Source: Combretum micranthum
Taxonomy: Eukaryota > Streptophyta > Magnoliopsida > Myrtales > Combretaceae
DNA: 64,000 bases
NCBI GenBank assembly: GCA_024138025.1
Contig: JAMXBD010001436.1
Span: 1 to 64,000, forward strand
Direction: 5' to 3'
Shown here: positions 10,525 through 19,529 of the stretch, in pieces
Layout: every line of letters begins with the position of its first letter
Position numbering within the stretch: the stretch's first letter is position 1
Program-made: the position numbers and the translations under genes
Notes under the pieces: generated by a model
The model's input: only the letters and a program-made list of their open reading frames with translations
Told to the model about the DNA's origin: nothing
The model's database searches: none

Positions 10525-11969
10525 ATAGATTGAAAATATTCAAATAGTTTTTTTTTTGTTATTTTGTAATTGCTCACCTTTTTCTTTTTCGATGAAGCAT
10601 TTTTCGTAATTGATTATACACTAGAAAGGTCTAAGAGACGAGCCTTGCATGATTCTATTCAAAAAGACATGGTGGACTTGCTTCGGGCATGGCATGCTAA
10701 TATGTACATTTTTGCATATAAATAAACATATACGTACATACTTTGCACATCTTCATATACGAAATCATACATAAAATAAACTGTGAAATTGTATTAGATG
10801 TAAGTAACTTAACTATTATCATTAATTTTTGGTAACCTAGATTTTAACAACCGGGATACTTTTTTTTTAGTCGTCAACAACCGAGATACTTTAAATTAAT
10901 AAAAATACAATAATAATCAACTTATTTAGAGTTAAAATGGATATATTGGTAGGATTCTTAATCACCACATTTGCAATTAGATAACTAGATATGCTCCAAG
11001 TCTGATACTTTTGCTTGCTTCCTAACATAACGCTCTAATTTGCCATTATAGTGTTAAAGTCCACCCACATACTAAGGTAGCTAAAGATTAAATATTATAA
11101 GGTTCATTATAGAGCTCAAAAGGTATACGTAGCTTATACGTGGTAAGCACAATAGACAAGGTTGCTTATATATGGAGTTACTGTGCATTACTTGGCCATG
11201 ATCTGCCATTGCTATTACTCTACCTAACAGTTTTAATATCAAATCTTGTAATGATTTTCCATTTATGACCTTCTCTTTAAGGATAAGCAATTTTCAAAGG
11301 CATTTCCCTTATCAAATCTACCCATCCCCGATTAGATCCATGGTGCTTGAGGGTTGTGTTGGATTGCCTAGAGAACCCAGCATTACAATGCACTTGATAA
11401 CAAAGAACCGTCTTAAGTCCATTTTAGCTAGTGTGACATTGTCGATGTGACATCCTCCATGCAGTACATAAAGTAAAATATCCATTCAAGAGTGGAATTA
11501 GATATAACATTGCATTTATCAGTAGTAGTTTATGAATGTTCCTGTCCCCTCTATCATAATATGACATCAAACTGTATGAATGTGAAAACTAAGAGTTAGT
11601 GATTATCCTATCTGTATACTCAACAAACAACTTACCATTAAGCTCGGGTTTTGACCAACTGTGTACTAACCTTAAGGTAAAATAAAATGGGAAAAATATC
11701 AAATTCAGTTGCATTTCAAGAGTTTTTATACAAAACACTTTTGAGTCTAGTTTAAATAAAATTACATATGACAACAAAAGTCTTAAAACATAACATGAAG
11801 GCAACGATCACTTCTCTACTCTCCTTTGTAGAAATCCTGAGATCTCGAAAGCGGCTAGGCTTACCAAAGCAGTTCGTCTAGTTGGGTTATATCCCTACCT
11901 CTGTGTACCTGCAAGGTGAATTACACTATTGGAGAATGACCTAAAGTCACGGCTCAGTGAGATGAGAGT
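10525..11969. other. No gene supported; unexplained sequence
   Basis: AT-rich with a somewhat less AT-rich block at 11050-11460. Both strands there have short open frames (60-70 codons) that are identical in copy B, but this only reflects recent duplication. I recognise no domain and no transposon ends. Confidence 0.4.
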
Positions 11970-12146
11970 ATAGGTGATACGTTCTAGCAGTCTAGAACAC
12001 AAATCTCCTATCTAGTAAAAAAACACCTAAAGGAAACAAAAGAGATAGAAGTATACCGAAAAGGTAATTCACTTCAAGTTCTCTTCCAAAGTATTTCCGA
12101 AAAGTAATGTGTTTTCCTTCCTACCTCCTGTATACATCTTTTCTTC

Positions 12147-12154
12147 TATTTATA
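12147..12154 (-). promoter_or_regulatory. TATA box of the solo LTR
   Basis: TATAAATA on the minus strand, about 27 bases downstream of the tandem repeats. The position inside the LTR supports a U3 promoter. Confidence 0.5.
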
Positions 12155-12180
12155 TTGCTTTTCTTCTACTAACTAATGCC

Positions 12181-12300
12181 AGCTCAGCCACACACTAACA
12201 ACACATCCACACTACAACACATGATAGCTCAGCAACACACTAACAACACATCCACACTACAACACATGACAACTCAGCATCCTACTAACAACAAACACAC
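12181..12300 (-). repeat. 45 bp tandem repeats upstream of the LTR TATA box
   Basis: Units start at 12181, 12226 and 12271, the third diverged and partial. Each begins AGCTCAGC or AACTCAGC and contains ACTAACAACACATCCACAC. An enhancer-like role is inferred from position only. Confidence 0.65.
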
Positions 12301-12367
12301 ACTTCAACAACAAAACTAACTAAAACAGCAACTAATTAGTTTTTCTCTTGTAAACATTTACAATAGG

Positions 12368-15300
12368 CTTTCGAACTCTTAGGGTCGTATCAGTAGTTTT
12401 AATCTTACTACTCAAAAGGTAAATATGAACAAGTTAACAAAGACATGCAATGCTTGAATAACCATATGTAATGCAATTATCATACGTAGTCTTTTGGTAA
12501 TCAACATAAAGTCTATGGTATAAATCCCGCTTACATTGAATAAAGGGATTCACATTTTCACCAGTATTCAAGTTGTCCAATATCCTTTCATTTATATCGC
12601 AAGTCCTAATGTATCTTAAATGCAGCCCTTTCCGAGATACTTTAAATGCAATCTTGTACTAAGATATCCAAATTGAAGCATATTCCTTTAAATATAATAA
12701 TTGTACCTTTTTCTATACCAATATTATTACTTGATGTTTGGGTCTTTCATTAATATTATGTTCTTTTACTTGAATTATGCATTAATGATTATATAATACT
12801 AAAATCGTTCAATTTCTTTTTATTTTATATTGAAAATTAGGATCAAGTCGATTTGGGGTAAGAACCATTTGTTGATTAGATCACAGATGCAAAGTAGGAC
12901 CAGCTAGATACTGGCTGGATCATCAGTTGGATGGTAAATACTGGCTGGATCGTGACCAGCCAAATGGTAAGGTAAGGGCATTAGCTCGACTGTATCTTCC
13001 TTCTTTGTAAAGTTTTTCTTACTATGATTAGTTTCCAGGCCAGTTTCAACTTGTTCACTTCACAAGTTACTGATAACTCAACAACGATACAAACCATTCA
13101 ATAAACACTATTTAAACAGCAACACAACACACTGTACGCACAAAATGAACAGTTTATCATTGAAATTTTCGATTGTTGTGGCTTTTTTATCGTCTCAGTC
13201 GAAGTAATTTGATGACTGGCTCAAGAAATTTAAGTTTTCATATGAAATACCTGAGAAAATATTCCTCTAATTTTAAGGAATACGACCATGTTAGTTTAAA
13301 CTAAAAGTTTATGTAATAATCTTATTAACTGATTACTTTTACACACTTATGGTGTTTTGCGATGTTTATGTTTGTTTGAAACTAGAAACTATGCGACTTA
13401 TGGTTTTAAAAATGGATAACCATTGTGAGAGATATGGAATTTGAAAATTTGAACGGTTTACAAAGCTTGTTGTATGCGGTGACAGTGAGTGGTGAAAGAG
13501 AGAGAGGTTTTAGCGAATTTTATGGTCAAAGTCCATCCTTATGGGTGGTGAAAATTAATGGATAGTTTCCATTTCTCATATTTAATTGGTATGAAGATCT
13601 GTAACGAAGTGTAATGACACATTCTAGATATTATTGTATACTTAGAATTCCTAATTGAAATGCTTTATTTTCTAGTTCTAATATATGCTATGATTTATTA
13701 TAATATTAAGGTTTAAGGTTTTTAATATATTAAGGTCTATCCATTAAGTTACCTTTTGATTACCTAACTCTGTATTTCCGTTGTTGCAAAATTACAAGAT
13801 CTCACATATAATTGAATCCCGAACAAACATTGGAAAATGCTGATTTAGGGTCGTTATGATTTGTATTTTTTTTTAATTATTAACTTGGTATCTATTTGGT
13901 ATTAAGAGTTATAAGGAAAAAAAAGATGAGTGACCCAATTACTCATTTACAGACCACACAAATCAAATAAAGATCATATAAATACACATATCAGATAGAA
14001 ATACATATAAAAACAAACAATCTAAACAAACTTGTGAATTCCATTTTTTACTCCTAAGCATAAAGTCTAAAGACAACTACGTACTAGGGTTGTGGGACCT
14101 ACTTAAAAAATAAAATTTTTATCTTACTGTAATTAAGATTAAAGAAGAAGAATTTTGTTGATACGATTGATATGGTGTAAATTTTTCAATAGAAAGCTCA
14201 AGAGAGTGGCTACAACATGCGTGATATTCCCTACGTTACGTTCGTACTTCACAAGAATGATCCCTAGTTCCTATCCTTGTGATCATTCTTTATTGATCTA
14301 CCGGCCTATAAATTATCTAGTGGGCAAGTATAAAGCATATTAAGAAGTCATGCTTGATGGAATGGTGAATGATTAATAGGCCTGGCTTTAGAATGAGTTC
14401 GGCCCAATAACTCGATACGTGGGATGAGTTTGATTGTGTCGCATAGGATTGGACCCAAGTGTTTATGGTCCATTTGTTTTGATTTTATTTTTTCATGATT
14501 TTTTTTTATAGTGACATCCTTAAAAAACCTGTGTGTTTGCTAGCAATAAAATACTAATGTATATCTATATTATTAAAGCAAAAAATACTTTTGGTTTGTT
14601 TACTTTGCACATCGTCTTTTGATTTTTAAAATTACAATAAAAACCTAATGTGTATTATTTTGTTCACAATTTAAGTAACAATATTTAACTACTTTGAATA
14701 GAATCAAAACTTTCTATTGTAAATAAATAGAAAAATTCAATTTTTAAAGCACCCCCTTCTCTCTCGTTTATTTTTGTATTTACTTCTTGATTTCTTTACT
14801 ATTTTGACACAATATCCTATCCTTTCATTTTTTTCTCTCTTTTAGTAAATCTTAAGCTAGGATTTTCTTTGCAATAGTTATTTGTAACAAGATAAATTGT
14901 CAAATTAATTTTCCTAATGTCACTGTATGGTGAGATTCTATAGTTGGCCGATCATGTCTAGTAAGCTTGCTGGTTAACTTGAGAGGATTTTTACGATGAT
15001 GGCACGTGTACAGGTGTTGTAGAGAGAGGTGTAGGAGGAGAAACAAAAAAATTTGATTTCTTAATTACACGAATATGATACAAGATCAAACCAAGTAGAC
15101 TCAATCATTCTTAACTTGTTCTTTGCTGAATGTAGGCTCTGGACTTTCTTGAAGATGTTTCAGTAGAGTTTCCATGTTACATTCAATATTAGGAATATGC
15201 AAAATGACCCCCACATGAGAAGAAAAGCCTTATATTTATAGATGTTAAAAGCTGATGCTAGTAGTAGGATCATTCCTAAGGATCCAACGATTAAAATTGA

Positions 15301-15699
15301 AGCCTTACTTCCTTTACTAATGGGCTAGGCTTATAGATAGGCAGTCTGATGGCTTTTATAATATAAAATCACATTATTCTTTTAAAATAATCTATTATAA
15401 TATAAAAGGGCTCAAGGATTATTTTATTCCATATACACCTCATTTTAGTCAAATAAAGCCTAAATTAGCTTAGAAAGATATTTTTGTAGTCTACTTTTCA
15501 CATGCGAGAAAATTGAATAAGGCCGAGAGTAGAATAAACTGGTATAGTGATCTTTGTTTCGAGACTAATAAGCTAAATCTCCCTATAATATCCCTTATTG
15601 GACTCAATCTTCTAAGCTCTGCCACTAACTAAAAAGATCGGTTTGTGGCATTAAATTGGCTTGAGAGCCCAATTACAAAATGATCCTCTACGATCTCTT
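12368..15699. other. No gene supported
   Basis: AT-rich, with short chance frames only. There is a small GGATC/CTGG repeat cluster at 12895-12965 and a Helitron-like 5' word (TCTATATTATTAAAGC at 14564) without a convincing 3' end. Around 15355-15410 there are palindromic TTTTATAATATAAAA words. Confidence 0.4.
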
Positions 15700-15702
15700 A
15701 TA

Positions 15703-15932
15703 GGATCTGTTTGGATTGTCTGTTTTTCATCTGTATCTGTATCTTTTTTAAAATGATATGTGTAAATATATCCGATTTGCATCTAAATTTTATCTATATT
15801 TGTTCTATTTGATTTTTTGATAAGAACTGTCAATTTTTTTTAATCTATATCTATTTTTTGATAAATAATTTGTTAGAAAAAAGTTTGAAAAAGTGTCTGT
15901 ATCGGCCGGAAAAAGCCAAAACAAACAGACCC
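15703..15932. mobile_element. MITE with 3 bp target duplication ATA (copy A only)
   Basis: 230 bp with terminal inverted repeats GGATCTGTTTG / CAAACAGACCC, flanked by ATA at 15700-15702 and 15933-15935. Copy B has a single ATA at 54256-54258 and no element, an exact empty site. GG(G/A)TCTGTTTG ends and a 3 bp target duplication fit the Tourist/PIF-Harbinger type, although its usual target is TAA/TTA. There is a second family member at 36323-36533. Confidence 0.85.
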
Positions 15933-16990
15933 ATAAAGATTTCAAGAAATTGCATTTATGTCTTCCCTATTGTAATTTTTCTCCCATAGTCTCATATAAT
16001 TTTTTCTATCTATAGTTTTTCTAAAATGACCTAGATTTACATTTTATTCAAATTCCATGTGTTTAAGTATTTATGTTAAAATGTTGAATTTAAGGAGCAT
16101 GGTTATGTTGTTAGTAGTCTAAGATATATGATTTTGTATGTGTATATGTTGATATTAATATTTTGTTTTATATGCATTAATGTGTGAGTAATGAAATTAT
16201 TAATGTTGTCTTTTGTTCATTAAAGGTTAAGCTAAGCTAGATTTGTAAATCAACCATATTTTCACTTAAGCTAGTTGATTAAGTTTCTTGTAGTTAAGTA
16301 GCATTTATGCCCTAAATACAAGCCAAATGAAGTTCAAATTAAAGCTAAATGCAACCTAAAGTTATATAGCATTAAGGGGTAAATTGGAATGTGAAAAAGT
16401 CAAAATTAAGCTAATTTAACTTACTTTTTGAAGGCAGCCAAATTTTATCCGAATTTTCCTTTCCTTCTTCCTTTTCTTTTCTTTTCCATTTCCATCTCCA
16501 TTTCCAAGCTCAAGATAAGGTTTATATCAAGTTTGAAAATCAAAGTATTTCTCAAGACAAGGTATGTATATATACTTGAATTAATTTAGTTTAGGTTGTT
16601 GTGTTGTGTTATTTTCTTTTCTTGAAATAGATGTATGGATTATTGGATGGATTGAGTTTAATGTTGATCAAATGGTTTGTTCATGCTTTGTATGAGTTAT
16701 GAATGTGTTATATGAGTGTGTGAGAGTATGCATGTATTGTTGTATTGATATGAAGTGTCTTGTTGAAGCAAAGATAGTTTAAGTAGTTAGAGGGGGTTGA
16801 TGGAAGTGGAATTTGAAGTGTTTAGTGATGTTGAATTCATGCCTTGGGTTGCTAGAATTGAGTAGTGTATGTTGGAGTGAGTATATGAAGTGGAAGTGTA
16901 GTTGAGGAAAGTTTTAAAAGTGTATTAAGATGTAAGTTTGCAAAGTTGAAAAACAGGGATTTGAATTTTCGTTTAACAGTTGTTTTTAAA

Positions 16991-17520
16991 AACGTACGCC
17001 GGCATCTGGGGATTCTACGCCGCCGGCATAGAGGCGGTGTAGAAAGCCCACAGAATTGTTTTTCCTAACGCCGTTTGCAACGCCGCCGGCTTTAATGCTA
17101 AGAATTTGCCAGCGTCTGTTCTTCAGAACGTACGCCGGCAATTTGAGTCTCTACGCCGCCGGCGTAGAGGCTGTGTTGAAAGTTCACAGAACCAAATTTC
17201 TTAAAGCCGACTGAAGGCCACCGGCTTTCACTAGGGAGTCAGCCGGCGTTCTTTCTTCTAACTTGTACGCTGGCTTCTGGAATCAAGGCCGCCGGTGTAC
17301 ATCTGAAGGCTGCCCGCGTACTTAGGTAAGCGGCCGGCTTACACCTCTCTGGACATTTTTGAAAACTTTGGTTTTGGATTCTACCGGCTCAAGGCCACCA
17401 GCGTAGGGTACAAAGGCTGACGGCGTACGCTTTGAATGCTGCCAGCGTTGGCAGTGTACATTTTCAGAACATTGAACACCGGCTCAACACCGCCGGCGTT
17501 GAGTGCCGGCGTATCCCCTG
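16991..17520 (+). repeat. GC-rich tandem array with GCCGGC palindromes
   Basis: An island of high GC in AT-rich DNA. About 135 bp units start near 16991, 17127 and 17260, each with GTACGC(C/T)GGC followed about 20 bases later by a CCGCCGG(C/T)(A/G)TA word. Diverged continuation runs to 17520. The sequence is dense in CG and CNG sites. Similar words occur in the LTRs at 3978-4165, 7008-7034 and 19610-19760. Confidence 0.7.
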
Positions 17521-17949
17521 AGTTTTTGAATTTTGAGAGCTTTTTCTAGAAATTTCCCAAAGTTGTTATTTGAGCAATTAAGTGTTTATTAAACGATTTG
17601 GGATATAATGGGACGTTTAAATGTTTATTCGTGACTTTGTAATTAATGAATTGGATGACTTTGATTAATTGTGATATACGGATATAATATGTATATATAT
17701 TTGTGAGAATGAAATCTATAATTGTTGATTTATTAATTATTGTGACATTTCTATTACAGTTAAGGATTCTTCGGTTAGTTCATCACCGAGAGATCCTAGT
17801 TCTATACTAACGGGTTCAGGTACGCAATAACTTGTCTGATGTTTGCTAGGACCAGACATTTCTAATTTGACCTAAATTGATTTGATTTAATATTTGGATG
17901 AATTGGATGTCTATTACACTGTTTAATCTGGTCCGAGGAGTAGCAAACC

Positions 17950-18043
17950 TGTCATGATGCAATGACATGTTAGCTAGGCGCTTAACCAAGTCATGATGCA
18001 ATGACTTTACCATGATGCAATGGTACGCTATGATGCAATAGCG
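17950..18043 (+). other. Array of hairpins with a constant GATGCA loop and different stems
   Basis: Four perfect hairpins: TGTCAT-GATGCA-ATGACA (17950-17967), AAGTCAT-GATGCA-ATGACTT (17988-18007), TACCAT-GATGCA-ATGGTA (18008-18025), CGCTAT-GATGCA-ATAGCG (18026-18043). The last three abut without spacer. The 20 nt between the first two can fold as GTTAGC/GCTTAAC with one bulge. The loop and its flanking AT pairs are constant, while the outer pairs change on both sides together. The array is conserved in the related LTR at 32369-32462. Confidence 0.85.
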
Positions 18044-18422
18044 ATTCTTTCGGTTAAGTGGGTAGCCGATAGGGGGAATTGTATCTGTGTAACGTTTGCT
18101 TAAACTTAGGGGGAAATACCATGATTTAGTTCAAGGTTTATGGGAACTTGTGAACTAGGCTCATGTTATGGACTGAGTTTAAGTAGAGCCGGGCAACGAC
18201 TTTTAAACCCTAGATAAAGCTATTATCTTCATGAAATAGATATAGAAGATATAAGTATTCGGACTGCTTATATCAACCCCCTGAGCAGCTGCTGTTACTC
18301 AGGACCCCTGGATTCTCGAAGTGTGACCGGGGTTTGAATACCCTCTTGTTGATTTATGAATTAAAATGTAATAAAGATAACCACTTGTTCTATGATGCAT
18401 CACATGAATTGGATGACTTGTT

Positions 18423-18551
18423 ATGCATTGGTTATTGTGTACTGGGCCTCTGGCTCACTTTTGCTGCTTTGCAGGTCATGGAGACGAGTATTACGATGAC
18501 TTGGGCTATGGGTCCGATTTCGAAAGATTTTTGGATGAGTGGGACGAATAG
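18423..18551 (+). CDS. Short acidic LTR-encoded reading frame, possible terminal exon
   Basis: A 42-codon frame from ATG at 18423 to TAG at 18549-18551. Its second half, after an acceptor-like polypyrimidine-TTTGCAG at about 18474, encodes YDDLGYGSDFERFLDEWDE and stop. In the related LTR (minus strand 31856-31933) the same 19 codons and stop differ at ten positions: nine are third-position synonymous (for example GGC/GGT, TCC/TCA, GAA/GAG) and one changes Leu to Met. Sequence just downstream differs more and has indels. That pattern suggests the peptide was under selection in the source elements. The start is uncertain: the conserved part may instead be spliced to an upstream exon, with a donor-like site near 16560. 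No known domain recognised. Confidence 0.4.
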   Translation: MHWLLCTGPLAHFCCFAGHGDEYYDDLGYGSDFERFLDEWDE

Positions 18552-18841
18552 GATTCGATCACCTTGGACCTTTGGAAGACTTTTTGCGATGGAGAAGTTA
18601 TGTATGATGGCTTAATAGTTAAGCCAAATTCCTTTTGTAATGACCTAAGATCCCTTAGGATTCTTATGTTTTGAGAAAACATGTAATTTGTATTATAGTG
18701 TCAGGTATTGGCACTAAACGATGTTTATATGATGTAAATGTATGTATAGATTGCTTATGTTAGCAATCTTTTTATTTAAAAGTTATTTACAAAGTTCAGT
18801 GATTTTGATCAAACAATTTTCATAAACTGTTAGTTTTAGGA

Positions 18842-18879
18842 CAACCTTACATATAATGTGAAAACATTATATGTGGTTG
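18842..18879 (+). other. Terminal LTR hairpin
   Basis: ACATATAATGT (18849-18859) pairs with ACATTATATGT (18864-18874) over a GAAA tetraloop, and CAACC pairs with GGTTG outside a 2 nt TT bulge. It ends about 50 nt before the LTR end. The related copy at 31533-31570 keeps most pairs. Confidence 0.7.
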
Positions 18880-18932
18880 GGGATTCGGTACTCTAAGTTT
18901 CGGGATTTAGAGGATCGGGTCTTTACATTTTC

Positions 18933-19524
18933 CTTATTTAAATGTTAAGAGGTGTGTGATGCACAATGAGTTTCATAAGATTAATACTAGGTTATGGATA
19001 GTCATATCATTTAATTGTTACATAATCACATAGTAAATTAACTTTTTTAAGCAATAAGATCTCCCATGGAGCAAGATATTTCATATTAGCATTAATTTCT
19101 TAGAAAAATGTTAACATAGACAAATACTAATGTCATTCTATGTTATTGATGTTTTTAGATGATCTTTGTATTATTTTTTTAATATTTAACATTTTCACAC
19201 TGTATAATCAACCATGTAAATGTTTTGCAATCTATAATTCATGAATTTCATATTGTTATATATGCACACACATCACGAGTGCATTGACTATTAAAATATA
19301 TATAAGTACAAATATACTCCGATTGCAAAATTTATCTAATAAATTCCTGTAAAGTAGTCTAACATTTACTTAGTTAAATTTCCTTTTATAATGCATAAAA
19401 TATATATTTTAAACTCTTTTCTTAAATATTACATGAATTCCATCTCAATCTCACATTCAAAATTACCTCCATCATAATTATGAACATGATAAAAATAAGA
19501 TATAGATAAGGTACTTTTTTATAT
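18933..19524. other. AT-rich intergenic sequence, no gene seen
   Basis: No reading frame or element end recognised. It is present in B immediately after the empty site (54345-54937). Confidence 0.45.
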
Positions 19525-19529
19525 GCTAA

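Larger units (their letters stand above)
11975..12362 (-). mobile_element. Solo LTR of a small retroelement (copia-like)
   Basis: 388 bp unit beginning TGATACG and ending TTTACA on the plus strand, flanked by a perfect 5 bp duplication ATAGG (11970-11974 and 12363-12367). Promoter signals put its sense on the minus strand: TATAAATA at 12147-12154, with 45 bp tandem repeats immediately upstream. This mirrors the U3 layout of copia elements such as Tnt1, where repeated boxes precede TATA. No internal domain remains. Also present in B (50533-50920), so it is older than the duplication. Confidence 0.75.
16022..18927 (+). mobile_element. Solo LTR of a Tekay/Del-like gypsy element (copy A only)
   Basis: The 2906 bp unit ends GGGTCTTTACA. 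Its start is TAAAATGACC, so the 5' end lacks the usual TG. It is flanked by TTTTC on both sides (16017-16021 and 18928-18932), while copy B keeps the single-TTTTC empty site at 54340-54344. Internal order: pyrimidine leader (16455-16505), a donor-like AAG|GTATGT near 16560, GC-rich tandem repeats with GCCGGC motifs (16991-17520), a hairpin array (17950-18043), an acceptor-like TTTGCAG near 18473 followed by a short conserved frame, a poly(A)/R region, and a terminal hairpin (18842-18879). A truncated relative lies at 31481-32466 on the minus strand. It inserted after the duplication. Confidence 0.85.

Noticed and set aside
14564..14965. Helitron
   Set aside because: A TCTATATTATTAAAGC start is present, but no hairpin plus CTRR end could be identified, only a weak CTAGT near 14965.
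17950..18043. CRISPR-like array
   Set aside because: The constant part is only a 10 nt core, the variable parts are self-complementary stems rather than spacers, and the host is a plant.
18334..18615. 93-codon plus-strand frame in the A-only solo LTR as a gene in its own right
   Set aside because: It is open in the relative at 31798-32034 too, but the amino acids drift freely. The selected frame is the overlapping one ending at 18551.
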